A stretch of DNA of 64,000 nt, taken from the NCBI RefSeq assembly GCF_004023625.1, contig NZ_RPDJ01000011.1, positions 1 to 64,000 of the forward strand, read 5' to 3'. This DNA comes from Streptomyces cavernae (GTDB lineage: Bacteria; Actinomycetota; Actinomycetes; Streptomycetales; Streptomycetaceae). Made by a program: the position numbers and the translations under genes. Shown here piece by piece: positions 51,831-60,646 of the stretch (positions within the stretch are counted from its first letter, which is position 1; every line of letters begins with the position of its first letter). The notes beneath the pieces were generated by a model. That model was not told the origin of the DNA. It was given only the letters and a program-made list of their open reading frames with translations, and did not search any database.

Positions 51831-53264
51831 GTGAGCAGCAACAGCGGCGACGTCCGTCTCTGGGGCGGCCGTTTCGCCGACGGCCCCGCCGAGGCCCTGG
51901 CGAAGCTGTCCGCGTCCGTCCACTTCGACTGGCGGCTCGCGCCGTACGACATCGCCGGATCCCGCGCCCACGCTCGTGTGCTCCACAAGGCGGGCCTGCT
52001 CACGGACGACGAACTGACCCACATGATCGAGGGACTCGACCGGCTCGAAGCGGACGTCGCCGAAGGCACCTTCGTGGGCACGATCGCCGACGAGGACGTC
52101 CACACGGCCCTCGAGCGCGGCCTCCTGGAGCGGCTCGGCCCCGACCTCGGCGGCAAGCTCAGGGCCGGCCGCTCCCGCAACGACCAGGTCGCCACCCTCT
52201 TCCGGATGTACCTGCGCGACCATGCCCGCACCATCGGCGGTCTGATCGCCGAGCTGCAGGACGCGCTGATCGGTCTGGCCGAGGCCCACCCGGACGTGGC
52301 CATGCCCGGCCGCACCCATCTCCAGCACGCCCAGCCGGTCCTCTTCGCCCACCACGTCCTCGCACACGTACAGTCCCTGTCCCGGGACGCCGAGCGCCTG
52401 CGCCAGTGGGACGAGCGGACGGCCGTGTCGCCGTACGGCTCGGGCGCGCTCGCGGGCAGCAGCCTCGGCCTCGACCCGGAGGCGGTCGCCAAGGACCTCG
52501 GCTTCGAGCACGGCAGCTCCGCCAACTCCATCGACGGCACGGCATCCCGCGACTTCGTCGCCGAGTTCGCCTTCATCACCGCGATGATCGGTGTCAACCT
52601 CTCCCGGATCGCGGAGGAGGTCATCATCTGGAACACGAAGGAGTTCTCCTTCGTCACCCTCCACGACGCCTTCTCCACCGGCTCGTCGATCATGCCGCAG
52701 AAGAAGAACCCGGACATCGCGGAGCTGGCGCGCGGCAAGTCGGGCCGTCTCATCGGCAACCTCACCGGCCTGATGGCGACCCTCAAGGCCCTGCCGCTCG
52801 CCTACAACCGCGACCTCCAGGAGGACAAGGAGCCGGTCTTCGACTCCATCGACCAGCTGGAGGTCCTGCTCCCGGCCTTCACCGGCATGATGGCGACGCT
52901 CACCGTCCACCGCGAGCGTATGGAAGAGCTGGCCCCGGCCGGGTTCTCCCTCGCCACCGACATCGCCGAGTGGCTGGTCAAGCAGGGCGTGCCGTTCCGC
53001 GTCGCGCACGAGGTCGCGGGCGAGTGCGTGAAGGCCGCCGAGGCCGAGGGCAAGGAGCTGGACCAGCTCACGGACGAGCAGTTCGCGAAGATCTCCGCCC
53101 ACCTCACCCCCGAGGTGCGCACGGTCCTGAACGTCCCCGGCGCCCTGGCCTCCCGCAACGGCCGCGGAGGCACCGCTCCCACTGCGGTCGCCGTCCAGCT
53201 CGCCGAGGTAAAGGCGGACGTGGCGTCCCAGCACACATGGGCCACCGCCAAGCAGAAGAAGTAG
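51831..53264 (+). CDS. argH: argininosuccinate lyase
   Basis: The 477-residue enzyme of the aspartase/fumarase superfamily has the signature GSSIMPQKKNPDIAELARGK, with SIMPQKKNPD carrying the catalytic loop. It also has RAGRSRNDQVATLFRMYL and the HTHLQ-type region GRTHLQHAQPVLFAHH. It splits argininosuccinate into arginine and fumarate. GTG start eight bases after AGGAG. Confidence 0.97.
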   Translation: MSSNSGDVRLWGGRFADGPAEALAKLSASVHFDWRLAPYDIAGSRAHARVLHKAGLLTDDELTHMIEGLDRLEADVAEGTFVGTIADEDVHTALERGLLERLGPDLGGKLRAGRSRNDQVATLFRMYLRDHARTIGGLIAELQDALIGLAEAHPDVAMPGRTHLQHAQPVLFAHHVLAHVQSLSRDAERLRQWDERTAVSPYGSGALAGSSLGLDPEAVAKDLGFEHGSSANSIDGTASRDFVAEFAFITAMIGVNLSRIAEEVIIWNTKEFSFVTLHDAFSTGSSIMPQKKNPDIAELARGKSGRLIGNLTGLMATLKALPLAYNRDLQEDKEPVFDSIDQLEVLLPAFTGMMATLTVHRERMEELAPAGFSLATDIAEWLVKQGVPFRVAHEVAGECVKAAEAEGKELDQLTDEQFAKISAHLTPEVRTVLNVPGALASRNGRGGTAPTAVAVQLAEVKADVASQHTWATAKQKK

Positions 53265-53340
53265 GCGGGCAGAGAGGGAGAGCAGCGGAGCCGGGGGAGC
53301 GGGCGGGCGGCCACGCGAGCCTTCCGGGGGGCGACGGAGG

Positions 53341-53665
53341 GCGCGGAAGGCACGTGCGGCGTGGTGGGCCCCGGTATCCGCGGCGCGGTGGGCCGGCACG
53401 CGCGCGGCGGACCGTGGAACGCACGCGGTATGTGTGGTGCGTGGGCCGGCACGCGTGCGCCGGAGCGCGGAAGGCACGTGCGGCGTGGTGGGCCGCGGTA
53501 TCCGCGGCGCGGTGGGCCGGCACGCGCGCGGCGGACCGCGGAAGGCCCGGCGGGGCACGCACGCGGCGAACCGCGGACCCACGCGGCATGCGCGGCGCGG
53601 CGGACGCGGACCCACGCGGCGCGGCGAACCGCGGAACCCACGCGGCGCGGCGAACCGCGGAACCC
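53341..53665. repeat. GC-rich repeat island downstream of argH
   Basis: A 79-bp unit at 53341-53419 recurs at 53465-53543 with two differences. It is followed by exact tandem 26-bp units (53614-53639 and 53640-53665, each ACGCGGCGCGGCGAACCGCG plus six bases) and several partial copies up to about 53710. CCGCGG and CACGCG motifs recur throughout. Frames crossing it on both strands are low-complexity Arg/Ala/Pro sequences, and I do not regard them as genes. The whole 574-base gap to the next start shows nothing else. Confidence 0.9.
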
Positions 53666-53838
53666 ACGCGGCATGCGCGGATTGGCGGACCGCGAGCGCA
53701 CGCGGCAGTTTGGCCCGGTGAGCCGCGGTGCGTGCCGTGGTGTGCGCGGCCCGGTGGGCCTGGATCGGCTCTCACAGGCGCACCGCGGGTTACGTTGGTC
53801 GGCAGCGCAAGGAGCCGACCGAACGGAGTGGAGCCGCG

Positions 53839-54810
53839 ATGCCTTTCGCCCGCCTCGCCTCAGCAACGACTCCCACCTGCCACATCGGCCTCGGCCTCGC
53901 CGCCGTCGGCCGCCCCGGCTACATCAACCTCGGCCGTGAGCGGGACCTCCCGGCCGACCGCAGTGTCGAGGCCCTGCGTGAGCGCACCCACGAACTCCTC
54001 GACGCCGCCTACGCACAGGGCGTGCGCTACTTCGACGCGGCCCGCTCCTACGGCCGCTCCGAGGAGTTCCTCGCCGGCTGGCTGACCGCCCGGCCCGACG
54101 TCACCGACGTGGTCATCGGCAGCAAGTGGGGGTACACCTACACGGCCGCCTGGCGTACGGACGCCGAGGCGCACGAGATCAAGGATCACAGCCTCGCCAC
54201 CTTCGAACGGCAGCGCGCCGAGACCGCCGAACTGCTCGGTGACCGGCTCGACCTCTACCAGATCCACTCGGTGACCCCGGACAGCCCCGCCCTCACCGAC
54301 AAGGAACTCCACGCCAGGCTGGCCGAGGCCGCCGCGCAGGGTGTCACCATCGGCTTCTCCACCAGCGGGCCCGCCCAGGCGGAGGCGATCCGCGCCGCGC
54401 TCGGCGTGACGGTGGACGGCGAGCCCCTCTTCCGCACCGTGCAGTCGACGTACAACGTGCTGGAGACCTCCGCCGGACCCGCGCTCGCCGAGGCGCACGA
54501 CGCCGGGCTCACGGTGATCGTCAAGGAGGGGATGGCCAACGGCCGACTGGCCGGCGAGAACGCACCGGCCGCCGTACGCGACGTCGCCGAGGCGGAGGGA
54601 CTCGGTGCCGACGCGGTCGCGCTCGCGCTGGTCCTGCGGCAGCCGTGGGCGGGAGTCGTGCTGTCCGGCGCCGCCACCGTCACCCAGCTCGCCTCCAATC
54701 TCCACGCACCGGTCGTCGACCTCGACGAAGAGCAACTCGCCCGCCTCGCCGGACTGGCCGAGGAACCGACCGCGTACTGGGAGCGTCGGGGACAACTCCC
54801 CTGGCACTGA
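53839..54810 (+). CDS. aldo/keto reductase
   Basis: The 323-residue (beta/alpha)8 protein has the AKR elements RYFDAARSYGRSEEFLAGW (Asp and Tyr of the catalytic tetrad), VIGSKWGYTYTAAW (Lys) and DLYQIHSVTP (His). The C-terminal NADPH site is VVLSGAATVTQLASNL. The physiological substrate is unknown. GGAG lies about eight bases before the ATG at 53839; the long upstream frame runs into the repeat island and is not used. Confidence 0.88.
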   Translation: MPFARLASATTPTCHIGLGLAAVGRPGYINLGRERDLPADRSVEALRERTHELLDAAYAQGVRYFDAARSYGRSEEFLAGWLTARPDVTDVVIGSKWGYTYTAAWRTDAEAHEIKDHSLATFERQRAETAELLGDRLDLYQIHSVTPDSPALTDKELHARLAEAAAQGVTIGFSTSGPAQAEAIRAALGVTVDGEPLFRTVQSTYNVLETSAGPALAEAHDAGLTVIVKEGMANGRLAGENAPAAVRDVAEAEGLGADAVALALVLRQPWAGVVLSGAATVTQLASNLHAPVVDLDEEQLARLAGLAEEPTAYWERRGQLPWH

Positions 54811-54893
54811 TCGAACACGAACGGTAACAATCAGCCCGTCAAAAGGGAGAATTCTGGAACATTTCTGGCTATTTGTATACCCAGGGTGAGACA

Positions 54894-54917
54894 TTGATGT
54901 ATCAAATGCGCTAGTTT
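54894..54917 (+). promoter_or_regulatory. TetR operator and leaderless promoter
   Basis: TTGAT-GT-ATCAA (54894-54905) is an inverted repeat, and TAGTTT (54912-54917) is a -10 box ending six bases before the ATG at 54924. This implies a leaderless transcript and autoregulation by the encoded TetR protein. Confidence 0.55.
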
Positions 54918-54923
54918 TGTGTC

Positions 54924-55475
54924 ATGGCCGTCGACCGTGACCACGTACTCCGCAGCGCAGCCGCCCTCCTCGCCCGGAAATCCACCGCCACCATGGACGA
55001 GGTCGCCAAGGCGGCCGGGATCAGCCGGGCCACGCTGCACCGCCAGTTCTCCGGGCGCGACGCCCTGGTGCGGGCGCTCGAGTCGCTCTGCATCGCGGAG
55101 TGCGAGGCGGCACTCGACGCGGCCCGGCTCGAAGAAGGCTCCGTCCAGGGCGCCCTGCGCCGGATCGTGGTGGAGATCGAACCGGTCGCCGGACTGCTCG
55201 CCTTCCTCTACACGGAAAGCCAGCTGTTCGAGGGCGAGGGGCAGAACGAGGGCTGGACCAAGGTGGACGCGCGGATCGCCGCCCTGTTCCGGCGCGGTCA
55301 GGAGAACGGCGAACTACGAATCGACCTGACTCCCGCCTGGCTCACCGAAGCGCTGTACGGACTGGTCGCCTCGGCGGCCTGGGCCGTGCAGGAAGGCCGG
55401 GTCGCGGCCCGCGAGTTCCCGTACATGATCGTCGAGCTGCTGCTCGGCGGAGCACTCAGAAGAGAGGAATCATGA
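54924..55475 (+). CDS. TetR family transcriptional regulator
   Basis: The 183-residue protein has the TetR HTH (LRSAAALLARKSTATMDEVA, KAAGISRATLHRQFSGRDAL) and an all-helical ligand domain. It overlaps the transporter start by four bases (ATGA), so it probably controls its own operon and responds to a compound exported by the transporter. Confidence 0.92.
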   Translation: MAVDRDHVLRSAAALLARKSTATMDEVAKAAGISRATLHRQFSGRDALVRALESLCIAECEAALDAARLEEGSVQGALRRIVVEIEPVAGLLAFLYTESQLFEGEGQNEGWTKVDARIAALFRRGQENGELRIDLTPAWLTEALYGLVASAAWAVQEGRVAAREFPYMIVELLLGGALRREES

Positions 55476-57076
55476 CCATCATCGTGCAGCCGGCGCCCGT
55501 GGCGGAGGTGGACCGGAGCCGCAGCCGCTGGCTCGGCCTCGCCGTCCTCGTCCTCGCCGTGCTGCTGGTGGCCGTCGACGCCACCGTGCTCGGTGTCGCG
55601 ACCCCCTACATCGGCGAGGACCTGCACCCCTCCGGCACCCAGATGCTGTGGATAGGTGACGTCTACTCGTTCGTCATCGCGGGACTGCTCGTCTCCATGG
55701 GCAGCCTCGGTGACCGCATAGGCCGCAAACGGCTACTGCTCGTGGGCGCGACCGTGTTCGGCGCGGTCTCCGTGCTCAGCGCCTACGCGACCTCCGCGGA
55801 ACTGCTGATCCTGTCCCGGGCGCTGCTCGGCGTCGCCGGCGCGACCCTGATGCCCTCCACCCTCGCCCTGATCCGCAACATCTTCCACGACCCGCGGGAG
55901 CGCAGCCTCGCCATCGGCATCTGGGGAGCCATGGCCTCAGCAGGCACCGCGATCGGCCCGATGGCGGGAGGTTTCCTGCTCGAACACTTCTGGTGGGGCT
56001 CGGTCTTCCTCGCCAACCTGCCCGTGATGATCGTGCTCGTCGTCGTCGGCATCAAGGTGCTGCCCGAATCCCGGAACCCCGATCCCGGACCGTGGGACCT
56101 GCCCAGCATCGGACTCTCGCTCGTCGGCCTGATCGGTGTCGTGTACGCGATCAAGGAGCTGGCCGCGCAGGGTCCTTCGGATGACACGGCCGTCGCCGCC
56201 GTGCTGGGGGCGGGGGCGCTGTACGGCTTCGTACGCCGCCAGCTCACCCTGCCCAAGCCCCTGCTGGACATGCGGCTGTTCCACAACCGGGGCTTCTCCG
56301 GGGCGGTCCTGGCGGACCTGCTGACCGTCCTCGGCATGTCGGGACTGGTCTTCTTCCTCTCGCAATACCTGCAACTCGTCCAGGGCATGGGCCCGTTCGA
56401 GGCGGGACTGGGCGAGGTGCCGGCAGCCGTGGGCGCGGTCGCCACCGGACTGGTCGCGGGCGCGGCCGCCCGCCGGTTCTCCGTGCGCTCGGTCGTCGCG
56501 GGCGGACTGGCCACGGTGGGCCTCGCCCTGGCCTCGCTCACCCTGATCGGCCAGCACACCGGCTTCACCACGCTCGGCACCGTACTGCTGGTCGTCGGCG
56601 CCGGCGCGGGCTTCTCGTTCACCGTGACCGCCGACGTGATCCTCTCGAGCGTGCCCAAGGAGCAGGCGGGCGCCGCGTCCGCGGTCTCCGAGACGGCCTA
56701 TGAACTCGGTGCGGCCCTCGGTATCGCGCTGCTCGGTTCCGTCATGACGGGGGTGTACCGGGGCTTCGAGGCGCCGGCCGGCACGCCCGCCGCGGCCCAC
56801 GAGTCGCTCGGCGGCGCAGTGGAAGCCGCGGATGGGCTGCCCGCGCCCGCGGCCGAGGCACTGCTGGAATCAGCGCGCGAGGCCTTCGTGGACGGGCTAC
56901 GGCTCGCGACGGGCGCCGGCGCGGCGGTGCTGCTGCTGGCCGCCGTCGCAGCCTGGTACCTGCTGCGCGGCCTGCGGCTGAACACCGAGGGTGAGAGCAC
57001 GGCCGAGGACCCGAAGCCCTTCACCACCGACGGACCCGACGACGCGGCGCTGCCGCAGCTCCAGCCCGCCGGTTGA
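55472..57076 (+). CDS. MFS transporter, DHA2 (14-helix) drug exporter type
   Basis: The 534-residue protein has about 14 hydrophobic helices. The signature after helix 2 is GSLGDRIGRKRLLLVGA, motif D1-like LAVLLVAVDATVLGVATPYI lies in helix 1, and GIWGAMASAGTAIGPMAGG corresponds to motif C of antiporters. It probably exports a toxic compound in exchange for protons. It is translationally coupled to the TetR gene. Confidence 0.92.
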   Translation: MTIIVQPAPVAEVDRSRSRWLGLAVLVLAVLLVAVDATVLGVATPYIGEDLHPSGTQMLWIGDVYSFVIAGLLVSMGSLGDRIGRKRLLLVGATVFGAVSVLSAYATSAELLILSRALLGVAGATLMPSTLALIRNIFHDPRERSLAIGIWGAMASAGTAIGPMAGGFLLEHFWWGSVFLANLPVMIVLVVVGIKVLPESRNPDPGPWDLPSIGLSLVGLIGVVYAIKELAAQGPSDDTAVAAVLGAGALYGFVRRQLTLPKPLLDMRLFHNRGFSGAVLADLLTVLGMSGLVFFLSQYLQLVQGMGPFEAGLGEVPAAVGAVATGLVAGAAARRFSVRSVVAGGLATVGLALASLTLIGQHTGFTTLGTVLLVVGAGAGFSFTVTADVILSSVPKEQAGAASAVSETAYELGAALGIALLGSVMTGVYRGFEAPAGTPAAAHESLGGAVEAADGLPAPAAEALLESAREAFVDGLRLATGAGAAVLLLAAVAAWYLLRGLRLNTEGESTAEDPKPFTTDGPDDAALPQLQPAG

Positions 57077-57115
57077 GCCCCGGACGGAGACCGCACGTGA
57101 AGCCGGCCCGAGGAA

Positions 57116-57787
57116 TCAGGCGGCCTTGGCCTTCGTGGCGTACATGTCGACGTACTCCTGGCCGGACAACCGCATGACCTCGGTCATCACCGAGTCGGTC
57201 ACGGCCCGCAGCACATAGCGGTCGCGGTCCATTCCCTCGTACCGGGAGAACTCCATCGCCTCCCCGAAGCGGACCGTGACCCGGCCGGGGCGCGGGATAC
57301 CGGCGCCGCCCGGCTGCAGCTTGTCCGTGCCGATCATCGCGAACGGGACCACCGGGGCGCCGGTCATCAGGGTGAGGCGGGCGATGCCGGTGCGGCCCCG
57401 GTACAGGCGGCCGTCGGGGGAGCGGGTGCCCTCCGGGTAGATGCCGAAGATCCTGCCCTCCTCCAGCACCCGGCGGCCGGTCATCAGTGCCGCCACCCCG
57501 CCGCTCGCGCCGTCCCGGTCGACCGGGATCATGCCGACGCCGGTGAAGAACCACGCCATCAGGCGTCCCTTCAGGCCCTTGCCGGTGACGTACTCGTCCT
57601 TGCCGATGAAGAACACCTGGCGTTTGGTCACCAGGGGCAGCACGATCGAGTCGATGAACGTGAGGTGGTTGCCGGCGAGGATCACCGGGCCGTCGCCGGG
57701 GATGTGCTCCGCACCTTCCACCCGTGGGCGGAACATCAGGCGCATGATCGGTCCGAGCACTGCCTTGATGAGCACGAAGCGGGACAA
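57116..57787 (-). CDS. plsC: 1-acyl-sn-glycerol-3-phosphate acyltransferase
   Basis: The 223-residue PlsC-like protein has the HX4D motif in GNHLTFIDS and the glycerophosphate-binding FGIYPEGTRSPDG, with PVVPFAMIGTDKL further on. It makes phosphatidic acid. The start is TTG at 57787 (LSRFVLIKAVLGP), six bases after GGAGG; an in-frame TTG at 57805 would bury that ribosome binding site in the gene. Confidence 0.9.
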   Translation of the reverse strand: MSRFVLIKAVLGPIMRLMFRPRVEGAEHIPGDGPVILAGNHLTFIDSIVLPLVTKRQVFFIGKDEYVTGKGLKGRLMAWFFTGVGMIPVDRDGASGGVAALMTGRRVLEEGRIFGIYPEGTRSPDGRLYRGRTGIARLTLMTGAPVVPFAMIGTDKLQPGGAGIPRPGRVTVRFGEAMEFSRYEGMDRDRYVLRAVTDSVMTEVMRLSGQEYVDMYATKAKAA

Positions 57788-57805
57788 CGGGCCCTCCGGT
57801 GTCAA

Positions 57806-58153
57806 GGGGATGTCGACGGGTGCTGCATGAGTCTGTGCAGGTGAGAAGGATACTCGCGGCCATCGTGGCGGTGCACATCGGCTTCACCGAGTGGATACGC
57901 ACAATTGACCGATGTTTACCTAGGGGGGTTCCCCGTTGCCCGGATGACATCCCATCGTGACGATGTGAACAAGACCGACGGTGTGTGGGGTGGTCTGCCC
58001 CCATGTTACTGACGCCCCATCAGCAACCATGCCCCCACAAGCCATTAAGCGTCACCCTCCCGTTCCGCCTCAGGTCTCCCACCGGTCACACCCGCCCACC
58101 TAGGATCGTCCCGCCTTGACAGGTCCAGGCCGTGTTCGGCGGGAGGAGCGCTC
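57806..58153. other. divergent intergenic region plsC / glpQ
   Basis: No gene is seen in about 350 bases. It contains the putative PHO box at 57882-57920 and a G-run followed by C-run (57923-57934). Good ribosome binding sites lie at each end. No certain -10/-35 pair was found. Confidence 0.5.
57882..57920 (+). promoter_or_regulatory. putative PHO box
   Basis: CTTCACC (57882), GGATACG (57893), ATTGACC (57904) and GTTTACC (57914) form direct repeats with 11-11-10 base spacing, resembling the 11-bp PhoP repeat units (GTTCACC-like) of Streptomyces. Control of secreted glycerophosphodiesterases by phosphate is known in the genus. Confidence 0.4.
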
Positions 58154-59344
58154 ATGGGGACGCAGGGGTCGGAGTCGCAGGATTCGGAGTCGTACGGGGC
58201 GCGACCGAGGTCACGGGGGACCGGCCGTCGGGCGCTGCTCGGGGCCGCGGTGCTCGGCGCGGGCGGAGCCGTCGTGGGGCTGCCCGGGACCGCCGGAGCC
58301 GACACCCGGCAGGGCGGCGGCTACCGGAGCCTGCCCAAGCCGACCGTCATCGCGCACCGCGGCGCCAGCGGCTACCGGCCGGAGCACACCCTCGGCTCCT
58401 ACCAACTCGCCGTTGACATGGGCGCGGACGTGATCGAGGCCGGCGACCTGGTGCCGACCAAGGACGGCCACATCGTCTGCCGGCACGAACCCGAGATCGG
58501 CGGGACGACGGACGTCGCGTCGCACCCCGAGTTCGCGAGCCGGAAGACCACCAAGCTCCTGGACGGCGTCTCCGTCACCGGCTGGTTCACCGAGGACTTC
58601 ACGCTCGCCGAGCTGAAGACCCTGCGCGCGGTCGAGCGCATCCCGGCAAACCGCCCGCACAACACCCTCTACAACGGACGCTGGGAGATCCCCACCTTCG
58701 AAGAGGTCCTGAAGTGGCAGGACGAGCAGACCCGCAAGCGCGGCAAGCAGGTCTGGATCTACCCCGAGACCAAGCACCCCACCTACTTCCGCAAGCTGGG
58801 CCTCGGTCTTGAGGAGCGGGTCGCGAAGCTGCTGCGCAGGTACGGCAAGGACAGGAAGAACTCGCCCGTCATCCTGCAGTCCTTCGAGCCGAGCAGCATC
58901 CAGCGGTTCGACAAGCTGGTCGGCAACCCGCTGGTGGTGCTCCTGTCCGGTGCGAGCACCCGCCCCTGGGACTTCGTCGAGGCGGGCGACCCGCGCACCG
59001 TGGCCGACCTCGTCAAGCCGGCGGGTCTGAAGGAGATCGCCACGTACGCGCAGGGCATCGGCCCCACCCTGGACCTGATCATCCCGAGGGACTCGAGCGG
59101 CAACCTCACCACGCCCACCACCCTCGTCAGGGACGCGCACGCGGAGGGCCTGATCCTGCACCCGTACACCATGCGCAACGAGAACCCCTTCCTGCCCGCG
59201 AACTTCCGCAAGGGCACGGACGCGGACGCGTACGGGGATGCCTTCGGCGCCTTCAGGACGTACTTCGCGACCGGGATCGACGGAGTCTTCACCGACCACC
59301 CCGACACCGGTCTCCTCGCCCGCGCGGACTTCCTCAAGGGCTGA
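58154..59344 (+). CDS. glpQ: secreted glycerophosphodiester phosphodiesterase
   Basis: The 396-residue protein has a Tat signal (TGRRALLGAAVLGAGGAVVGL, ending AGA) and the GDPD domain: TVIAHRGASGYRPEHTLGSY with the catalytic His and metal-binding Glu, ADVIEAGDLVPTKDGHIVCRHEP with the second His, and IDGVFTDHPDT at the end. It hydrolyses glycerophosphodiesters outside the cell, releasing glycerol-3-phosphate as a phosphate source. Shine-Dalgarno GGGAGGAG. Confidence 0.93.
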   Translation: MGTQGSESQDSESYGARPRSRGTGRRALLGAAVLGAGGAVVGLPGTAGADTRQGGGYRSLPKPTVIAHRGASGYRPEHTLGSYQLAVDMGADVIEAGDLVPTKDGHIVCRHEPEIGGTTDVASHPEFASRKTTKLLDGVSVTGWFTEDFTLAELKTLRAVERIPANRPHNTLYNGRWEIPTFEEVLKWQDEQTRKRGKQVWIYPETKHPTYFRKLGLGLEERVAKLLRRYGKDRKNSPVILQSFEPSSIQRFDKLVGNPLVVLLSGASTRPWDFVEAGDPRTVADLVKPAGLKEIATYAQGIGPTLDLIIPRDSSGNLTTPTTLVRDAHAEGLILHPYTMRNENPFLPANFRKGTDADAYGDAFGAFRTYFATGIDGVFTDHPDTGLLARADFLKG

Positions 59345-59476
59345 GCGTCAACCGCCCCGGAGCGGAACGACGCGGGCAGCGGCCGGAAACAACGGCCGGA
59401 ACGACGCGGGCAGCGTTCGGAAACAACGGCCGGAACGACGCGGGCAGCGTTCGGAACGACGGCGAGCGTCAACCGC
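59343..59476. repeat. 34-bp tandem repeats flanked by 13-bp direct repeats
   Basis: GGAACGACGCGGGCAGCG begins units at 59364, 59398 and 59432 (period 34), with a partial fourth at 59453. GAGCGTCAACCGC stands at both ends of the array (59343-59355, overlapping the glpQ stop codon, and 59464-59476). Confidence 0.9.
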
Positions 59477-59505
59477 GAAGTGACCCACACCAGTTGGAGT
59501 GACAG

Positions 59506-59536
59506 CGCCCCGCCCCGGCAACCCCGGGGCGGGGCG
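59506..59536 (+). terminator. glpQ terminator
   Basis: CGCCCCGCCCCGG and CCGGGGCGGGGCG form a 13-bp stem with a five-base loop between glpQ and the sigma-like gene. Confidence 0.75.
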
Positions 59537-59553
59537 GCCGCGTCCCGCCGGGC

Positions 59554-60066
59554 ATGAGCCCCGACATGGTTGCCACGCTCCGACCCCTCCTCGCCGCGGA
59601 GGCCTCGGCCGAAGCACCCGGCTCCGGCTCCGACCCGGGTGATCTGGAACAGGCCGTCTGGGTGCGCCTGCTGGAGCGACTGGAGGCGGAAGGCCCGCCG
59701 GCCGACCCCCAGCGCTGGCTGCGCCGCGCCGTCCGCTCCGAGGCACGCCGCAGCCGGCGGACGGCCCGCCGTGAACTCCCGTACCCCGCGGAGCCCGGTG
59801 ACTTCGCCCGCCCCGGACCGGAACAGATCGCGCTCACCGCGGCCCGCCGCCGTGCCCTGCACGCCGCCGTCCCCCGGCTGCCCGGCCGCTGCCCGCGCCT
59901 GCTGGCCGCCCTGCTTTCCCCACAGGACCTGACCTACCGCGAGATCGCAGGAGAGTTGGGTATCTCACAGGGCAGTCTGGGTCCGGAACGTTCCCGATGT
60001 CTGGGATGTCTGCGCAGAATGCTTGCCGCCGAGGTTGCGCCAGGTGAACCGCGGGGAAAGGAGTGA
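59554..60066 (+). CDS. small sigma-70-like protein
   Basis: The 170-residue protein has a region-2-like part (SDPGDLEQAVWVRLLERLEAE, RWLRRAVRSEARRSRR) and a region-4 HTH (LLSPQDLTYREIAGELGISQG, then RSRCLGCLRRML). The length and two-region layout fit a compact ECF-like or degenerate sigma factor. Neither a clear anti-sigma gene nor an ECF operator is seen nearby. No Shine-Dalgarno precedes the ATG at 59554; another ATG lies four codons on. Confidence 0.75.
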   Translation: MSPDMVATLRPLLAAEASAEAPGSGSDPGDLEQAVWVRLLERLEAEGPPADPQRWLRRAVRSEARRSRRTARRELPYPAEPGDFARPGPEQIALTAARRRALHAAVPRLPGRCPRLLAALLSPQDLTYREIAGELGISQGSLGPERSRCLGCLRRMLAAEVAPGEPRGKE

Positions 60067-60106
60067 GGGACAACCGGCCTGACAGGTGAGCGGGAGGCAT
60101 GCACAC

Positions 60107-60610
60107 ATGGGCATGAGCGTGACCATCTCTGCGGCGACCGAGCGGGACGCCGAGCAGATCCTGAAGTTGCAGTTCCTCTGCTACCAGAGCGAGGCCGAAC
60201 TGTACGGGGACTACTCCATCGAGCCCCTCACCCAGCCGCTCGACTCCCTCAAGGGCGAACTGGAAAGCGGCACCGTACTGGTGGCCCGGCTCGGCGCAGA
60301 GGTAGTGGCCTCGGTGCGCGGCGCGGTCGACGCCGACGGCACGGCCCGCATCGACAAGCTGATCGTCCACCCCCGGATGCAGGGCCACGGCCTGGGCGGA
60401 CGGCTGCTCGCGGCCATCGAGGAGCGGCTGCGCACCGAGGGCGCGGCCAAGCGCTTCCAGCTCTTCACCGGCCACCGCAGCGAGCACAACCTCCGCCTCT
60501 ACCGCAAACACGGCTACGCCACGGTCTCGTCCGAGCGCGTCCACGACCGCCTCACGCTGGTGACCATGGCGAAGGGCGCCCACGCGGAGGCCTTCGTCGC
60601 GAGCGCCTAG
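60107..60610 (+). CDS. GNAT family N-acetyltransferase
   Basis: The 167-residue protein has a GNAT fold with the acetyl-CoA loop in VHPRMQGHGLGGRLLAAIEE, then FTGHRSEHNLRLYRKHGY. The substrate is unknown. GGGAGG precedes the ATG at 60107; an ATG two codons later is equally possible. It follows the sigma-like gene by 40 bases. Confidence 0.87.
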   Translation: MGMSVTISAATERDAEQILKLQFLCYQSEAELYGDYSIEPLTQPLDSLKGELESGTVLVARLGAEVVASVRGAVDADGTARIDKLIVHPRMQGHGLGGRLLAAIEERLRTEGAAKRFQLFTGHRSEHNLRLYRKHGYATVSSERVHDRLTLVTMAKGAHAEAFVASA

Positions 60611-60646
60611 GAACACGGGTGTCCTGAGAACACCCGCCGGCACCCG

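Noticed and set aside
53344..53866. Arg/Pro/Ala-rich frames on both strands across the argH downstream repeats
   Set aside because: They are translations of GC-rich repeats without start context, folded motifs or codon bias.
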